Source of the DNA: Cloacibacterium sp047601505 | GTDB lineage: Bacteria; Bacteroidota; Bacteroidia; Flavobacteriales; Weeksellaceae | NCBI RefSeq assembly: GCF_047601505.1 | Contig: NZ_JASGJD010000001.1 | Coordinates: 2,046,001-2,110,000 of the forward strand | Length of the DNA stretch: 64,000 bases | Direction: 5' to 3' | Shown here: one piece after another, positions 1 to 8,630 of the stretch | Position numbering within the stretch: the stretch's first letter is position 1 | How the letters are laid out: each line of letters starts with the position of its first letter | The notes under the pieces: generated by a model | Seen by the model: the letters and a program-made list of their open reading frames with translations, nothing else | The model's database searches: none | What the model was told of the DNA's origin: nothing | Position numbers and translations under genes: made by a program

Positions 1-168
1 TTCAGCTTTATTTTTTAATTCATCACTGAATTTACTGATGTTATCTTTTGCATTGTTGATAAAATCATTTACTTTCTGTTTTTCTTCTGGAGTTGCTTTT
101 TTGTATCTCCAAAAAGCTAATGCACCTAGACCAGCTAGCAAACCTAATATTTTTACTCCTTTTTTCAT
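1..168 (-). CDS. Small membrane-anchored hypothetical protein (3' end outside window)
   Basis: Fifty-six codons are visible, beginning MKKGVKILGLLAGLGALAFW and followed by a charged region rich in Lys, Glu and Asn (KATPEEKQKVNDF and onward). The pattern is one N-terminal hydrophobic helix followed by an amphipathic helical tail, as in YtxH-like stress proteins. The gene runs off the left edge, so length and ending are unknown. No catalytic motif is seen, and the YtxH comparison rests on architecture only. Confidence 0.6.
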   Translation of the reverse strand, partial: MKKGVKILGLLAGLGALAFWRYKKATPEEKQKVNDFINNAKDNISKFSDELKNKAE

Positions 169-562
169 GACGTTTAATTTTTTGTGTTAATATGAAGTGA
201 TTGATATTGACAAAGTTACTGCTTTAGTACTCTATAAAGTTACAAAATTTATTATTATCATTATAGAATTTAAAGAATAAATTTATCTTTGCTCTAAATG
301 ACAATCAAAATGCTTAATTATCTAGAAATCAATAGAAAATGTTAATATAAGAAAGTAGAGTATCACCTCATTTCTGAGTTCTATTTCCTTGTCTTAAATT
401 GGCTTTAGTTTTCATAAAATCCCCTTTATAAACATCCTAAAAGTCTAAAAAATAGGTTAACTTATTGTTATGATGGGTTAAAGAATTCAATTTTATTTTT
501 ACAATATCAAAAAAATACTTATATTTGGGATATAATCTGAGTTTGATTATAAAAATACAATG
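169..562. other. Intergenic region without a convincing gene
   Basis: This stretch is AT-rich. Two sequences match the Bacteroidota -7 box TAnnTTTG on the plus strand (positions 284-291 and 520-527), but neither has a clear TTG about 20 bases upstream and neither leads to a credible reading frame. A 62-codon minus-strand frame across 437-625 runs through two terminator hairpins and has no recognisable features, so it is not called. Confidence 0.5.
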
Positions 563-600
563 AAAAAATGTTCCTCTCGTGAAAGCGAGAGGAATTTTTG
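563..600. terminator. Hairpin with A and T tracts, probable bidirectional terminator
   Basis: The stem CCTCTCG (573-579) pairs with CGAGAGG (586-592) around a six-base loop. A-rich sequence on the left and T-rich sequence on the right allow termination in both directions. No gene immediately to its left on the plus strand is recognisable. Confidence 0.6.
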
Positions 601-610
601 TTTTCAAAGA

Positions 611-645
611 AAAACCACCACTCAAAATGTTGAGTGGTGGTTTGT
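611..645 (-). terminator. Terminator downstream of pruA
   Basis: A perfect 14-bp stem, AAACCACCACTCAA (612-625) with TTGAGTGGTGGTTT (630-643), encloses a four-base loop. It lies 25 bases past the pruA stop codon, and A-rich plus-strand sequence gives a U tract on the minus-strand transcript. Confidence 0.8.
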
Positions 646-669
646 TTTTATCTTATATTTTTAAGTTGA

Positions 670-2295
670 TTAACCTAAAAATGGGTATTTGTAATCTGTA
701 GGAGACACAAAGTTTTCTTTAATACTTCTTGCAGAAACCCAACGAAGAAGATTCATTTTAGAACCCGCTTTGTCATTAGTTCCAGATGCTCTAGCACCAC
801 CAAATGGTTGCTGACCAACTACTGCACCTGTTGGTTTATCATTAATGTAGAAATTACCTGCTGCGTTTTCTAATGCTTTGGTAGCCTCGTTAATGGCATA
901 GCGGTCTTGTGCGAAAATTGCTCCTGTTAATGCATACGGAGAAGTTTCATCTACTAATTTTAAAGTTTCTTTCCAATTTTTGTCTTCATATACGAAAAGA
1001 GTAAGCATAGGGCCGAAGATTTCTTCTTCCATACTTTCATAATGAGGATTGGTAGTTTCTATAACGGTAGGCTCTACAAACCATCCTTTTTTGTCATCAC
1101 ATCCACCACCGAAAACTATTTTAGCTTCTTTAGATTTTTTAGCTCTTTCAATATAACCTTTGCATTTTTCGAAAGAATTTTTATCAATTACAGCATTTAC
1201 AAAATTGCTAGGATCTTCTGGGCTTCCCATTTTAATATCTGCTAATTGTTCGCCCATTATTTTTTTCACTTCTTTCCAAAGAGATTTTGGTACATAAGCT
1301 CTGGAAGCTGCAGAACATTTTTGACCTTGATATTCGAAAGAACCTCTTACCAAAGCAGTAGCTACTTGCGCTGCATTAGAAGAAGGGTGTGCTAAAACAA
1401 AGTCTTTTCCACCTGTTTCTCCTACAATTCTAGGATAAGTTTTGTATTGGTGAATGTTTTCTCCAATTTGCTTCCAAAGGCTTTGGAAAACACTTGTAGA
1501 ACCTGTAAAATGGATTCCTGAGAAATCTGGATGAGATAATATTTGTTTTGAAGTTTCTGCTCCATCAGCAAAAACCATATTGATAACTCCCGCAGGCAAA
1601 CCAGCTTCGGTTAATACTTCCATAATTACTTTTGCCGAATAAATTTGCTTGTCAGATGGTTTCCAAACCACTACATTTCCCATCATTGCCATAGAAACAG
1701 GTAAGTTAAGAGAAATTGCAGTAAAATTGAATGGAGTAATAGCATAAGTAAAACCTTCTAAAGGTCTGTATTCTGCACGATTCCAAATGCCAGCATCAGA
1801 AATAGGTTGTTCTGAGTACAATTCGGTCATAAATTGTACATTAAATCTAAGGAAATCTATTGCTTCACAAGCACTGTCTATTTCTGCTTGAAAAACATTT
1901 TTCCCTTGCCCAATCATGGTAGCAGCATTTATTTTGTCTCTATAAGGTCCAGCTAATAAATCAGCAGCTTTCAAGAAAATTGAAGCTCTTTGTTCCCATG
2001 GTAAATTTGCCCATTCTGTTCTTGCCTCAAGACAAGAATTAATAGCTTCCGTTACTTGTTTTTTTCCTCCTTTATAGTAGAAACCTAAGTTATGCTGATG
2101 GTCTTGTGGCGAATTTATTGTAACTTTTTCGTCAGTTTTTACTTCTTTACCATTAATAATCATAAAAACTTCTACTTTTTCTTTCCACATTTTTTTGTAG
2201 GTAGAAATTAGAGATTTTACCTCTTTAGAACCTGGTGCGTAACTTCTTACCGGTTCGTTTTTAGGTGCAGGAACTTGCGAAATTGCGAATGACAT
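670..2295 (-). CDS. pruA: L-glutamate gamma-semialdehyde (1-pyrroline-5-carboxylate) dehydrogenase
   Basis: This is the second enzyme of proline catabolism and oxidises glutamate semialdehyde to glutamate with NAD. The 541-residue protein is an aldehyde dehydrogenase of the stand-alone PruA type, without a fused proline dehydrogenase domain. Visible family signatures are the TPFNFTA nucleotide-site motif near residue 187, the catalytic Glu in VGETGGKD (Glu293) and the catalytic Cys in EYQGQKCSA (Cys327). The start MSFAISQ fits a promoter 45-76 bases upstream. The gene is transcribed alone: it has its own promoter, a terminator follows it, and the lipocalin gene diverges from it. Confidence 0.93.
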   Translation of the reverse strand: MSFAISQVPAPKNEPVRSYAPGSKEVKSLISTYKKMWKEKVEVFMIINGKEVKTDEKVTINSPQDHQHNLGFYYKGGKKQVTEAINSCLEARTEWANLPWEQRASIFLKAADLLAGPYRDKINAATMIGQGKNVFQAEIDSACEAIDFLRFNVQFMTELYSEQPISDAGIWNRAEYRPLEGFTYAITPFNFTAISLNLPVSMAMMGNVVVWKPSDKQIYSAKVIMEVLTEAGLPAGVINMVFADGAETSKQILSHPDFSGIHFTGSTSVFQSLWKQIGENIHQYKTYPRIVGETGGKDFVLAHPSSNAAQVATALVRGSFEYQGQKCSAASRAYVPKSLWKEVKKIMGEQLADIKMGSPEDPSNFVNAVIDKNSFEKCKGYIERAKKSKEAKIVFGGGCDDKKGWFVEPTVIETTNPHYESMEEEIFGPMLTLFVYEDKNWKETLKLVDETSPYALTGAIFAQDRYAINEATKALENAAGNFYINDKPTGAVVGQQPFGGARASGTNDKAGSKMNLLRWVSARSIKENFVSPTDYKYPFLG

Positions 2296-2339
2296 ATTTA
2301 TTAGATTTAAATTTTTAAAATTAATTCATTTATAATTCA

Positions 2340-2371
2340 CAAATTTACAATTAATACAAGAGTCCTACAAA
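2340..2371 (-). promoter_or_regulatory. Bacteroidota-type promoter for pruA
   Basis: On the minus strand, TTTG (2371-2368), 20 bases, then TAAATTTG (2347-2340) match the TTTG-N19/21-TAnnTTTG consensus exactly. The predicted transcript start near 2334 gives a leader of about 40 bases before the pruA ATG at 2295. Confidence 0.7.
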
Positions 2372-2477
2372 TTAGACGGGGTATATTGTATTTTTTTAAC
2401 TGAAAATTATGAAACCTTTATATTTAGATTTGTAAGAATACTATTCAAAATACTTTTTTAATTTGTAAAAAAAGAAC

Positions 2478-2735
2478 ATGAAAAAAAATAGAATACTATT
2501 AGGATTAGGAATTGCTTTTTTAGCATTTAGCATTATTCAATCTTGTGCAGATATACCAGATGGTGTAAAAGCTGTACAGAATTTTCAAAAAGAAAAATAC
2601 CTGGGAAAATGGTACGAAATAGGAAGGTTTGATTCTCGTTTTGAAAAAAATATAGACAATGCTACGGCTTTTTATGCTCTAAATTCAGACGGAACAATTA
2701 AAGTAGTAAACAAAGGTTTTGATTATAAAATATGA
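2478..2735 (+). pseudogene. Truncated lipocalin (Blc-like) lipoprotein
   Basis: The 85-residue frame begins with a signal peptide ending in a lipobox-like SIIQSC, then VQNFQKEKYLGKWYEIGRFD, the conserved first strand and GxW motif of outer-membrane lipocalins such as Blc. The match continues to NSDGTIKVVNKGFDYK and then stops. Family members are about 170-180 residues, so the C-terminal half of the beta barrel is missing. Directly after the stop codon comes the terminator shared with rffA, so no remainder is present. It is probably non-functional. A possible -7 box TAGATTTG lies at 2425-2432. Confidence 0.75.
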
Positions 2736-2775
2736 AAAAAATAGGCTGTCTAAATTTTAGGCAGCCTATTTTTTT
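2736..2775. terminator. Bidirectional terminator between lipocalin remnant and rffA
   Basis: ATAGGCTGTC (2741-2750) pairs with GGCAGCCTAT (2760-2769), with one G-U pair. It is flanked by an A run on the left and a T run on the right. The T run overlaps the last codon region of the convergent rffA gene. Confidence 0.75.
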
Positions 2776-3895
2776 AAATTAAATCCGTAATCAAATTGAC
2801 CTGCTCTATTTCTAGTTCATAATATAAAGGCAATCTCAATAAACAATCTGTGAATTTGTCTGAATTATTTAATATTCTACCATCATGTTTATCTTTATAA
2901 AATTCGCTTTTATGAAGAGAAAGATAATGGAAAACAGATAAAATGTTATGCTCTTTAAGTTTAGAAATAACAGCGGTTCTATTCTCTATATTATCAAAAG
3001 TAAGGTAAAACATATGTCCGTTATTAGTAGCATAATCAGGTATAACTGGTAAGCTAAAATTAGGATTCTTCTTTTTGCTTAAATTATTGTAATAAGTTTC
3101 CCAAAGAAGTTTTCTTTTGGCTTGAATTTTTTCTAAATTTTCTAATTGAGCCCATAGAAACGCAGAAATAATCTCACTTGGTAAAAATGAAGAACCAGTA
3201 TCTACCCAACCATATTTATTTACTTCACCTCTAAAAAAAGAAGCTCTATTGGTTCCCTTTTCCCAAATAATTTCGGCTCTATGAACTAATTTTTTATCAT
3301 TTATCACTAGCATTCCGCCTTCTCCAGATATAATATTTTTAGTTTCATGAAATGAGAATGTAGCCAAATGTCCTATGCTTCCGAGGTTTTTTTTTTCTCC
3401 AATTTTATTGATATAAAAACTGTCAATAGCTTGTGCAGCGTCTTCTATAACAATAAGATTATATTTATTCGCCAAGCTCATCACTTCGTCCATATCACAA
3501 GCGATACCGGCGTAATGTACGACTACGATTGCTTTGGTTTTTGGCGTAATTAATTTTTCGATTTTAGAGATATCTAAGTTAGGATTGTCTTTATAAGAGT
3601 CGGTAAAAACTATTTTTGCGCCTTGTCTTACAAAGGCTAATGCACTAGAAACAAAAGTGTAGCTTGGTACTATTACTTCATCTTCAACGCTAATATTTGC
3701 TAAAATAGCACACATTTCTAAAGCATCTGTACAAGAGGTGGTGAGCAAAGTTTTCTTAAAACCGTAAGTAGTTTCAAAAAAATCTTGACATTTTTTAGTG
3801 AAAATACCGTTGCCCGAAATCTTTCCAGAATTTACAGCTTCTTCTATATATTTGGTTTCGTTACCTGTGAGATATGGTTTGTTAAATGGAATCAT
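2774..3895 (-). CDS. rffA: dTDP-4-amino-4,6-dideoxygalactose transaminase (WecE/RffA)
   Basis: This PLP-dependent sugar aminotransferase of the DegT/DnrJ/EryC1 family converts dTDP-4-keto-6-deoxyglucose to dTDP-4-amino-4,6-dideoxygalactose, the precursor of Fuc4NAc. The 373-residue length is normal. Recognisable stretches are MIPFNKPYLTGNE, VPSYTFVSS, VHYAGIACDMD, EDAAQ (Asp152) and SFHETKN with the PLP lysine Lys186; the order and wording closely follow enterobacterial WecE. The upstream neighbour encodes the matching N-acetyltransferase, which strengthens the call. The ATG lies 35 bases downstream of an ATTT microsatellite. Confidence 0.9.
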   Translation of the reverse strand: MIPFNKPYLTGNETKYIEEAVNSGKISGNGIFTKKCQDFFETTYGFKKTLLTTSCTDALEMCAILANISVEDEVIVPSYTFVSSALAFVRQGAKIVFTDSYKDNPNLDISKIEKLITPKTKAIVVVHYAGIACDMDEVMSLANKYNLIVIEDAAQAIDSFYINKIGEKKNLGSIGHLATFSFHETKNIISGEGGMLVINDKKLVHRAEIIWEKGTNRASFFRGEVNKYGWVDTGSSFLPSEIISAFLWAQLENLEKIQAKRKLLWETYYNNLSKKKNPNFSLPVIPDYATNNGHMFYLTFDNIENRTAVISKLKEHNILSVFHYLSLHKSEFYKDKHDGRILNNSDKFTDCLLRLPLYYELEIEQVNLITDLI

Positions 3896-3926
3896 TGTAG
3901 TTTAGTTTAATAGATACAATATTATC

Positions 3927-4660
<734 letters not shown>

Positions 4661-4668
4661 ACCTTATT

Positions 4669-5778
4669 TTATTTTTGCATAAAATTTTCTTTAATTAAAG
4701 ATTTAAGTCTTTCAAGATTATATAATTTTAGAATTATATCTCTATTGTGAATTCTTGATTTTATATCTAATGGCGCATCTATTTCTTCTTGATTAATAGA
4801 TTCTAATTCAAATAAAATTAAACTAAGTTTTTTTGCCCAAAAAAAGACAGGGTTATTTCTAGGAATGAAAACTTTTGCACCAAGATATAGTGAGATTAAA
4901 ATGTTGCCTACAGCTTCTTGACGGAAATTTCCATATATAGCAATACCAAAACTCAACATTAATCTATTATATTCTTCCAAAGGGAGAAAATCTTCTAATG
5001 CAATGAATTTATCTCCAAAATATTCTAAGCCTTTATTTTTTACAGATTCTTTATATTCTTTTGTACCAGAGTAACTTAACGGAATATATATATATTTATT
5101 ATCCAGATTAAGTTTAGATAGAGGTCTCATTGCATATTCATGATTATTAGTAATAGAAGCAGAATTACCTATTTGTATATTATTGCGATCTACCCATTTT
5201 TGCATTAATTTTTCACTTAAAACAGAATCAATTGGATAATAAAAAAATTCTTTCCAAGGTATATTTTTAAGTTTTGGGTAATATTTTAATAGCATTTCAT
5301 GGTCATTTTCTGTAGTATCTGTTACAATGTAACTGATGCGTTTAGAAATGAATTTTTCTATTTTAATGGTTTTAAAATTATTAATTATTTTATTAAAAGC
5401 TTTACTGAAATATGATTTTTTGTTATTTTTATAATAGTCGCTTTGTTTATCATATAACTCAAAACCTTTAGGAGAAAGCAATTTGTTATATAAATCATTT
5501 CCCCAAATTATCCAATAAATAGGAAGATTTTTATCAATGTATTTATTAATAAATCTAATTTTTCTAGAGTTTAGGAAATGAACAATTACTGAAGAAAAGT
5601 CCTTACTAGAATATTTTTTTTCAAAATCTTTAAAAAGAATTACATTTTCTTGTTTATTTACATACTTTAGTTGATGTCTTGTAAATACAACAAATATATT
5701 TTGATGCGGATTTACTTCTTCAAAAATAGCAATAGTTCTATTGATAATTTTTTCGTCGTGTACTAAATGTAAAATCAT
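4669..5778 (-). CDS. TDP-Fuc4NAc:lipid II Fuc4NAc transferase-like glycosyltransferase (WecF, GT56)
   Basis: The 369-residue protein has the pattern of the GT56 family: an N-terminal LHLVHDEKI segment, YWIIWGNDLY, IQIGNSASITNNHEY, YIPLSYSGTKEY and LEDFLPLEEYNRLM. In enterobacteria this enzyme adds Fuc4NAc to the lipid-linked common-antigen intermediate. Its position next to the two Fuc4NAc synthesis genes supports the same donor here. The acceptor in a flavobacterium is unknown, so the gene symbol is withheld. It likely acts at the cytoplasmic face of the inner membrane. Confidence 0.75.
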   Translation of the reverse strand: MILHLVHDEKIINRTIAIFEEVNPHQNIFVVFTRHQLKYVNKQENVILFKDFEKKYSSKDFSSVIVHFLNSRKIRFINKYIDKNLPIYWIIWGNDLYNKLLSPKGFELYDKQSDYYKNNKKSYFSKAFNKIINNFKTIKIEKFISKRISYIVTDTTENDHEMLLKYYPKLKNIPWKEFFYYPIDSVLSEKLMQKWVDRNNIQIGNSASITNNHEYAMRPLSKLNLDNKYIYIPLSYSGTKEYKESVKNKGLEYFGDKFIALEDFLPLEEYNRLMLSFGIAIYGNFRQEAVGNILISLYLGAKVFIPRNNPVFFWAKKLSLILFELESINQEEIDAPLDIKSRIHNRDIILKLYNLERLKSLIKENFMQK

Positions 5779-5799
5779 TGTGAAATTTTAAAATGAAAA

Positions 5800-6612
5800 T
5801 TAATTAGAATCTATTCCTTTTTCCGTCCAAACTACTTTTTTATCTCTAGTATTTTTTCTGATGGCGTTATTTTTAGCCCAAGTTTCTGGGGTTACATATC
5901 CTCTTGCATGATCCAGATGAACACAGATTGCGCTGTATCTTATCTGTTTTCCTCTAATTCCTGTATTTTCTAATCTTTCTCCCAATTCTCTGTCTTGTCC
6001 GCCATATTGCATTTCTTGGTTGAAACCATTGATTTTCACCAAATCTTTTTTCCAACCAGAAGCGTTATGTCCGTTCCATGAAGGTTTTGTAGGAGTAAGA
6101 AAATTAAGAAATTTAGCTTTAAAACCTTTAGAAGTAAGTTTATTATTTTTAAATGATTTTTTCAAACCATTTTTTAAAAGCCAATCTACACTGAAACAAT
6201 TTTGTTCTATCACATCATTTTGATTAATGAGCTTCGAAATATTCATCGGCAGTATAAAATAACCACCAGAAAGAAATCTTCCTTTCTCTCGATATTGAAG
6301 ATGTGTTTCTACAAAATCTTTTCTCGGGATACAATCTCCATCAGAAAAAATAAGATAATCTGTAGTAGAAGCGAGTATTGCTTTATTTAAAATTTGAGAT
6401 TTCTGAAAACCATTATCTTCTTGCCAAACATGAATTATAGGGAAATCTACTAATTTTTGATATTTTTCGATAAGATTTTTGGTAGCTTCTTTAGAGCCAT
6501 CATCAGCAATTATAATTTCAAAATCTTTTGTAGTTTGCACGCTATAACCCCAAATTACTTTCTCTAGCCATTCTTCAGAATTATAGGTGCTGAATATTAC
6601 TGATGCTTTCAT
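5800..6612 (-). CDS. Family 2 glycosyltransferase with C-terminal galactosyltransferase-type domain
   Basis: The 270-residue protein has a GT-A fold: SVIFSTYNSEEWLEKVI at the start, IIIADDGS near residue 35, and FSDGDCIPRKDF as the metal-binding DxD-like site. The later GHNASGWKKDL and QYGGQDRELGERL resemble the C-terminal galactosyltransferase (glyco_transf_7C) domain of WaaE/chondroitin-synthase-like enzymes. It lies 21 bases upstream of the GT56 gene on the same strand and probably heads this minus-strand operon. Donor and acceptor cannot be read from sequence. Confidence 0.8.
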   Translation of the reverse strand: MKASVIFSTYNSEEWLEKVIWGYSVQTTKDFEIIIADDGSKEATKNLIEKYQKLVDFPIIHVWQEDNGFQKSQILNKAILASTTDYLIFSDGDCIPRKDFVETHLQYREKGRFLSGGYFILPMNISKLINQNDVIEQNCFSVDWLLKNGLKKSFKNNKLTSKGFKAKFLNFLTPTKPSWNGHNASGWKKDLVKINGFNQEMQYGGQDRELGERLENTGIRGKQIRYSAICVHLDHARGYVTPETWAKNNAIRKNTRDKKVVWTEKGIDSN

Positions 6613-6662
6613 ATAATTTATTTCTCACAAAATTAGTAATTTTGTGAATAAAGAAAAAATTT

Positions 6663-7505
6663 ATGTTTAAACACTATATTATTACTCGTTTTAATCTTAA
6701 AGCAAAAGAATGGACTGTCACTAAAAATAAAACTAAAGTTTTAGATAATAATTGGCTTAAAAATAGATTTGAACTCTTCGAAAAATATTGTTTACCATCT
6801 ATTATTTCGCAGACTAATAAAAATTTTGAATGGGTTATATTTTTTGATACAGATACTCCTCAGTTCTTTAAAGATAAAATTGAAGGTTATAAAAACCAAT
6901 TTTCTAATTTGGTTCCTATATATGCAGAAAATATGGAACTTTTTTTGCCGTCTATTCAAGAATACATTAAAGATAATAATGAACAATATGTTATTACAAC
7001 AAGATTAGATAATGACGATTGTGTAAGTAAATTCTTTGTACAAGAAATTCAAAATAATTTTAATAAACAAGATTACGAAGCTCTAGATTTCATAGATGGA
7101 TATTCACTTCAAATAAGTCCAGAATACAAATTGGGTAATAAAAAACATCTTTATAACCCATTTATATCGTTAATTGAGAAGAACGAAAATCCCACATCTG
7201 TTTGGAGTAGAAGTCATACGATTTGGAAAAAAGAAAAAAGAATAAAGAGAATTACAAATAATAAAATTTGGTTAGTTATAATCCATAATGAAAACAAAGT
7301 AAATGAATTTGACGGTTATGGAAAAGTAGATATAGAAGCCGTTTTAAATGATTTTATCATAAATGACGATATTAAAAATGATGTTCTAGCAAAAAATATT
7401 CCTATGGAAAAGTGGTATTTTGAAAGCCTAAAAAATCAAATTTTTACTGAAGTGAATATATTTTTTAAAGATTTAAAGAAAAAATTAAATTTTTATAATA
7501 ATTAG
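6663..7505 (+). CDS. Putative rhamnosyltransferase-family protein
   Basis: The 280-residue protein begins FKHYIITRFNLK, then NNWLKNRFELFEKYCLPSII, NKNFEWVIFFDTDTP and ITTRLDNDDCVSKFF. This matches the Rhamno_transf (PF11316) pattern of putative rhamnosyltransferases, where TRLDNDD is the likely metal/nucleotide-sugar site. It is divergent from the Fuc4NAc operon with about 50 bases between starts, suggesting a shared regulatory region. The sugar transferred is not known. Confidence 0.7.
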   Translation: MFKHYIITRFNLKAKEWTVTKNKTKVLDNNWLKNRFELFEKYCLPSIISQTNKNFEWVIFFDTDTPQFFKDKIEGYKNQFSNLVPIYAENMELFLPSIQEYIKDNNEQYVITTRLDNDDCVSKFFVQEIQNNFNKQDYEALDFIDGYSLQISPEYKLGNKKHLYNPFISLIEKNENPTSVWSRSHTIWKKEKRIKRITNNKIWLVIIHNENKVNEFDGYGKVDIEAVLNDFIINDDIKNDVLAKNIPMEKWYFESLKNQIFTEVNIFFKDLKKKLNFYNN

Positions 7506-7526
7506 ATATTTATTTAGATTTTTTTA

Positions 7527-7534
7527 TATATTTG
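7527..7534 (+). promoter_or_regulatory. -7 box of the his operon promoter
   Basis: TATATTTG fits the TAnnTTTG consensus, 20 bases before the leader-peptide ATG. No good TTG is seen at the -33 position, so the promoter is plausible rather than certain. Confidence 0.5.
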
Positions 7535-7553
7535 CATCATAATTCAATCAAAA

Positions 7554-7598
7554 ATGAACAATATTAACTTAATTCATCACCATCATCATCTCATCTAA
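7554..7598 (+). CDS. hisL: His operon leader peptide MNNINLIHHHHHLI
   Basis: A 14-codon frame contains five consecutive histidine codons (CAT CAC CAT CAT CAT, 7575-7589). It is followed by an intrinsic terminator and then hisG. This is the classic arrangement for transcription attenuation: scarce His-tRNA stalls the ribosome on the His run and changes folding of the downstream RNA. The frame is too short for ordinary gene finders. Confidence 0.9.
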   Translation: MNNINLIHHHHHLI

Positions 7599-7680
7599 AG
7601 GCGAGTTGATAATGTGTTATGTTTCTTAAGTTATAAAAATATTAACAATCCGCCTTGAGTTTTTCAGGCGGATTTTTATT
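7565..7680 (+). promoter_or_regulatory. Histidine attenuator (alternative RNA structures)
   Basis: The terminator stem is ATCCGCCTTGA (7648-7658) with TCAGGCGGAT (7664-7673), one bulged base, followed by a T-rich run. A competing antiterminator can form between AAGGCG (7598-7603) and CGCCTT (7651-7656). A third pairing, TAACTTAA (7565-7572) with TTAAGTTA (7626-7633), spans the His codons and would be disrupted by a stalled ribosome. The pairings are read from sequence; the switching mechanism is inferred from known his attenuators. Confidence 0.85.
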
Positions 7681-7726
7681 TAAGATTACTGCAAAAACTC
7701 AAGGTTAACAAAAAATAAAACCAAAA

Positions 7727-8584
7727 ATGAGAACACTCAGAATTGCAGTTCAAAAAAGCGGAAGACTTTTCGAAGATTCTATCAAACTTCTTAAAGATTG
7801 CGGAATTACTTACGACAACGGAAAAGACCAATTAAAAGTACAAGTAGAGAATTTTCCAATAGAAATTTTCTTTCTTAGAAATTCGGATATTCCTCAGTAT
7901 GTGGAAGATGGAGTGGTAGATGTTGCCATTGTTGGAGAAAATTTACTCATCGAAAAACAAAAAGACATCGAAACTGTTCTGAAATTAGGGTTCTCAAAAT
8001 GTAGAGTTTCTTTGGCTGTTCCAAAAGACGTTGACATCAATGATTTACAGTACTTTCAAGGGAAAAAAATTGCAACTTCTTATCCAAATACCGTTAAAAC
8101 TTTTCTTTCCGAAAATAATATTGAAGCAGATATTCACGTGATTTCTGGTTCGGTAGAAATTGCTCCAAACATTGGTTTAGCAGATGGAATTTGTGATATT
8201 GTAAGTTCTGGAAGTACGCTTTTCAAAAACGGATTGAGAGAAACGGTTACCATTCTGAAATCTGAAGCTGTTTTAGCAAAAAATAAAAACCTTTCTGCTG
8301 AGAAATTAGAAATTTTAGATAGACTTTTGTTTAGAATTCAAGCGGTATTAAAATCTAAAAATACCAAATACATTTTGATGAACGTTCCTAACGATAAAAT
8401 TCAAGAAGTTTCAGATATTTTACCCGTTTTAAAAAGTCCAACTATTGTTCCTTTGGTAGAAGAAGGTTGGAGCAGTTTGCACTCTGTAATCGAAGAAAAA
8501 AGATTTTGGGAAGTGATAGACCAACTCAAAAAAGCTGGTGCAGAAGGTATTCTTATCATCCCAATCGAAAAAATGATTTTGTAA
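7727..8584 (+). CDS. hisG: ATP phosphoribosyltransferase, long form
   Basis: HisG catalyses the first step of histidine synthesis, joining ATP and PRPP. At 285 residues it is the long form: an N-terminal catalytic region starting LRIAVQKSGRLFEDS, a PRPP loop DIVSSGSTLF, and a C-terminal ACT-like regulatory domain from about residue 210 (VPLVEEGWSSLHSVIEE). It therefore should not need HisZ and is likely feedback-inhibited by histidine. It is the first gene after the attenuator. Confidence 0.95.
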   Translation: MRTLRIAVQKSGRLFEDSIKLLKDCGITYDNGKDQLKVQVENFPIEIFFLRNSDIPQYVEDGVVDVAIVGENLLIEKQKDIETVLKLGFSKCRVSLAVPKDVDINDLQYFQGKKIATSYPNTVKTFLSENNIEADIHVISGSVEIAPNIGLADGICDIVSSGSTLFKNGLRETVTILKSEAVLAKNKNLSAEKLEILDRLLFRIQAVLKSKNTKYILMNVPNDKIQEVSDILPVLKSPTIVPLVEEGWSSLHSVIEEKRFWEVIDQLKKAGAEGILIIPIEKMIL

Positions 8585-8630
8585 TTTATACTTTCACATT
8601 TTTGCGGATTAACGATTTTACGAATAAACA

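Noticed and set aside
520..600. Possible very short RNA between a TATATTTG box and the 563-600 hairpin
   Set aside because: No -33 element and only about 65 bases; not enough to separate from chance.
437..625. 62-codon minus-strand open frame
   Set aside because: It crosses two terminator hairpins, has no recognisable motif and no sensible promoter; the frame is likely chance in AT-rich DNA.
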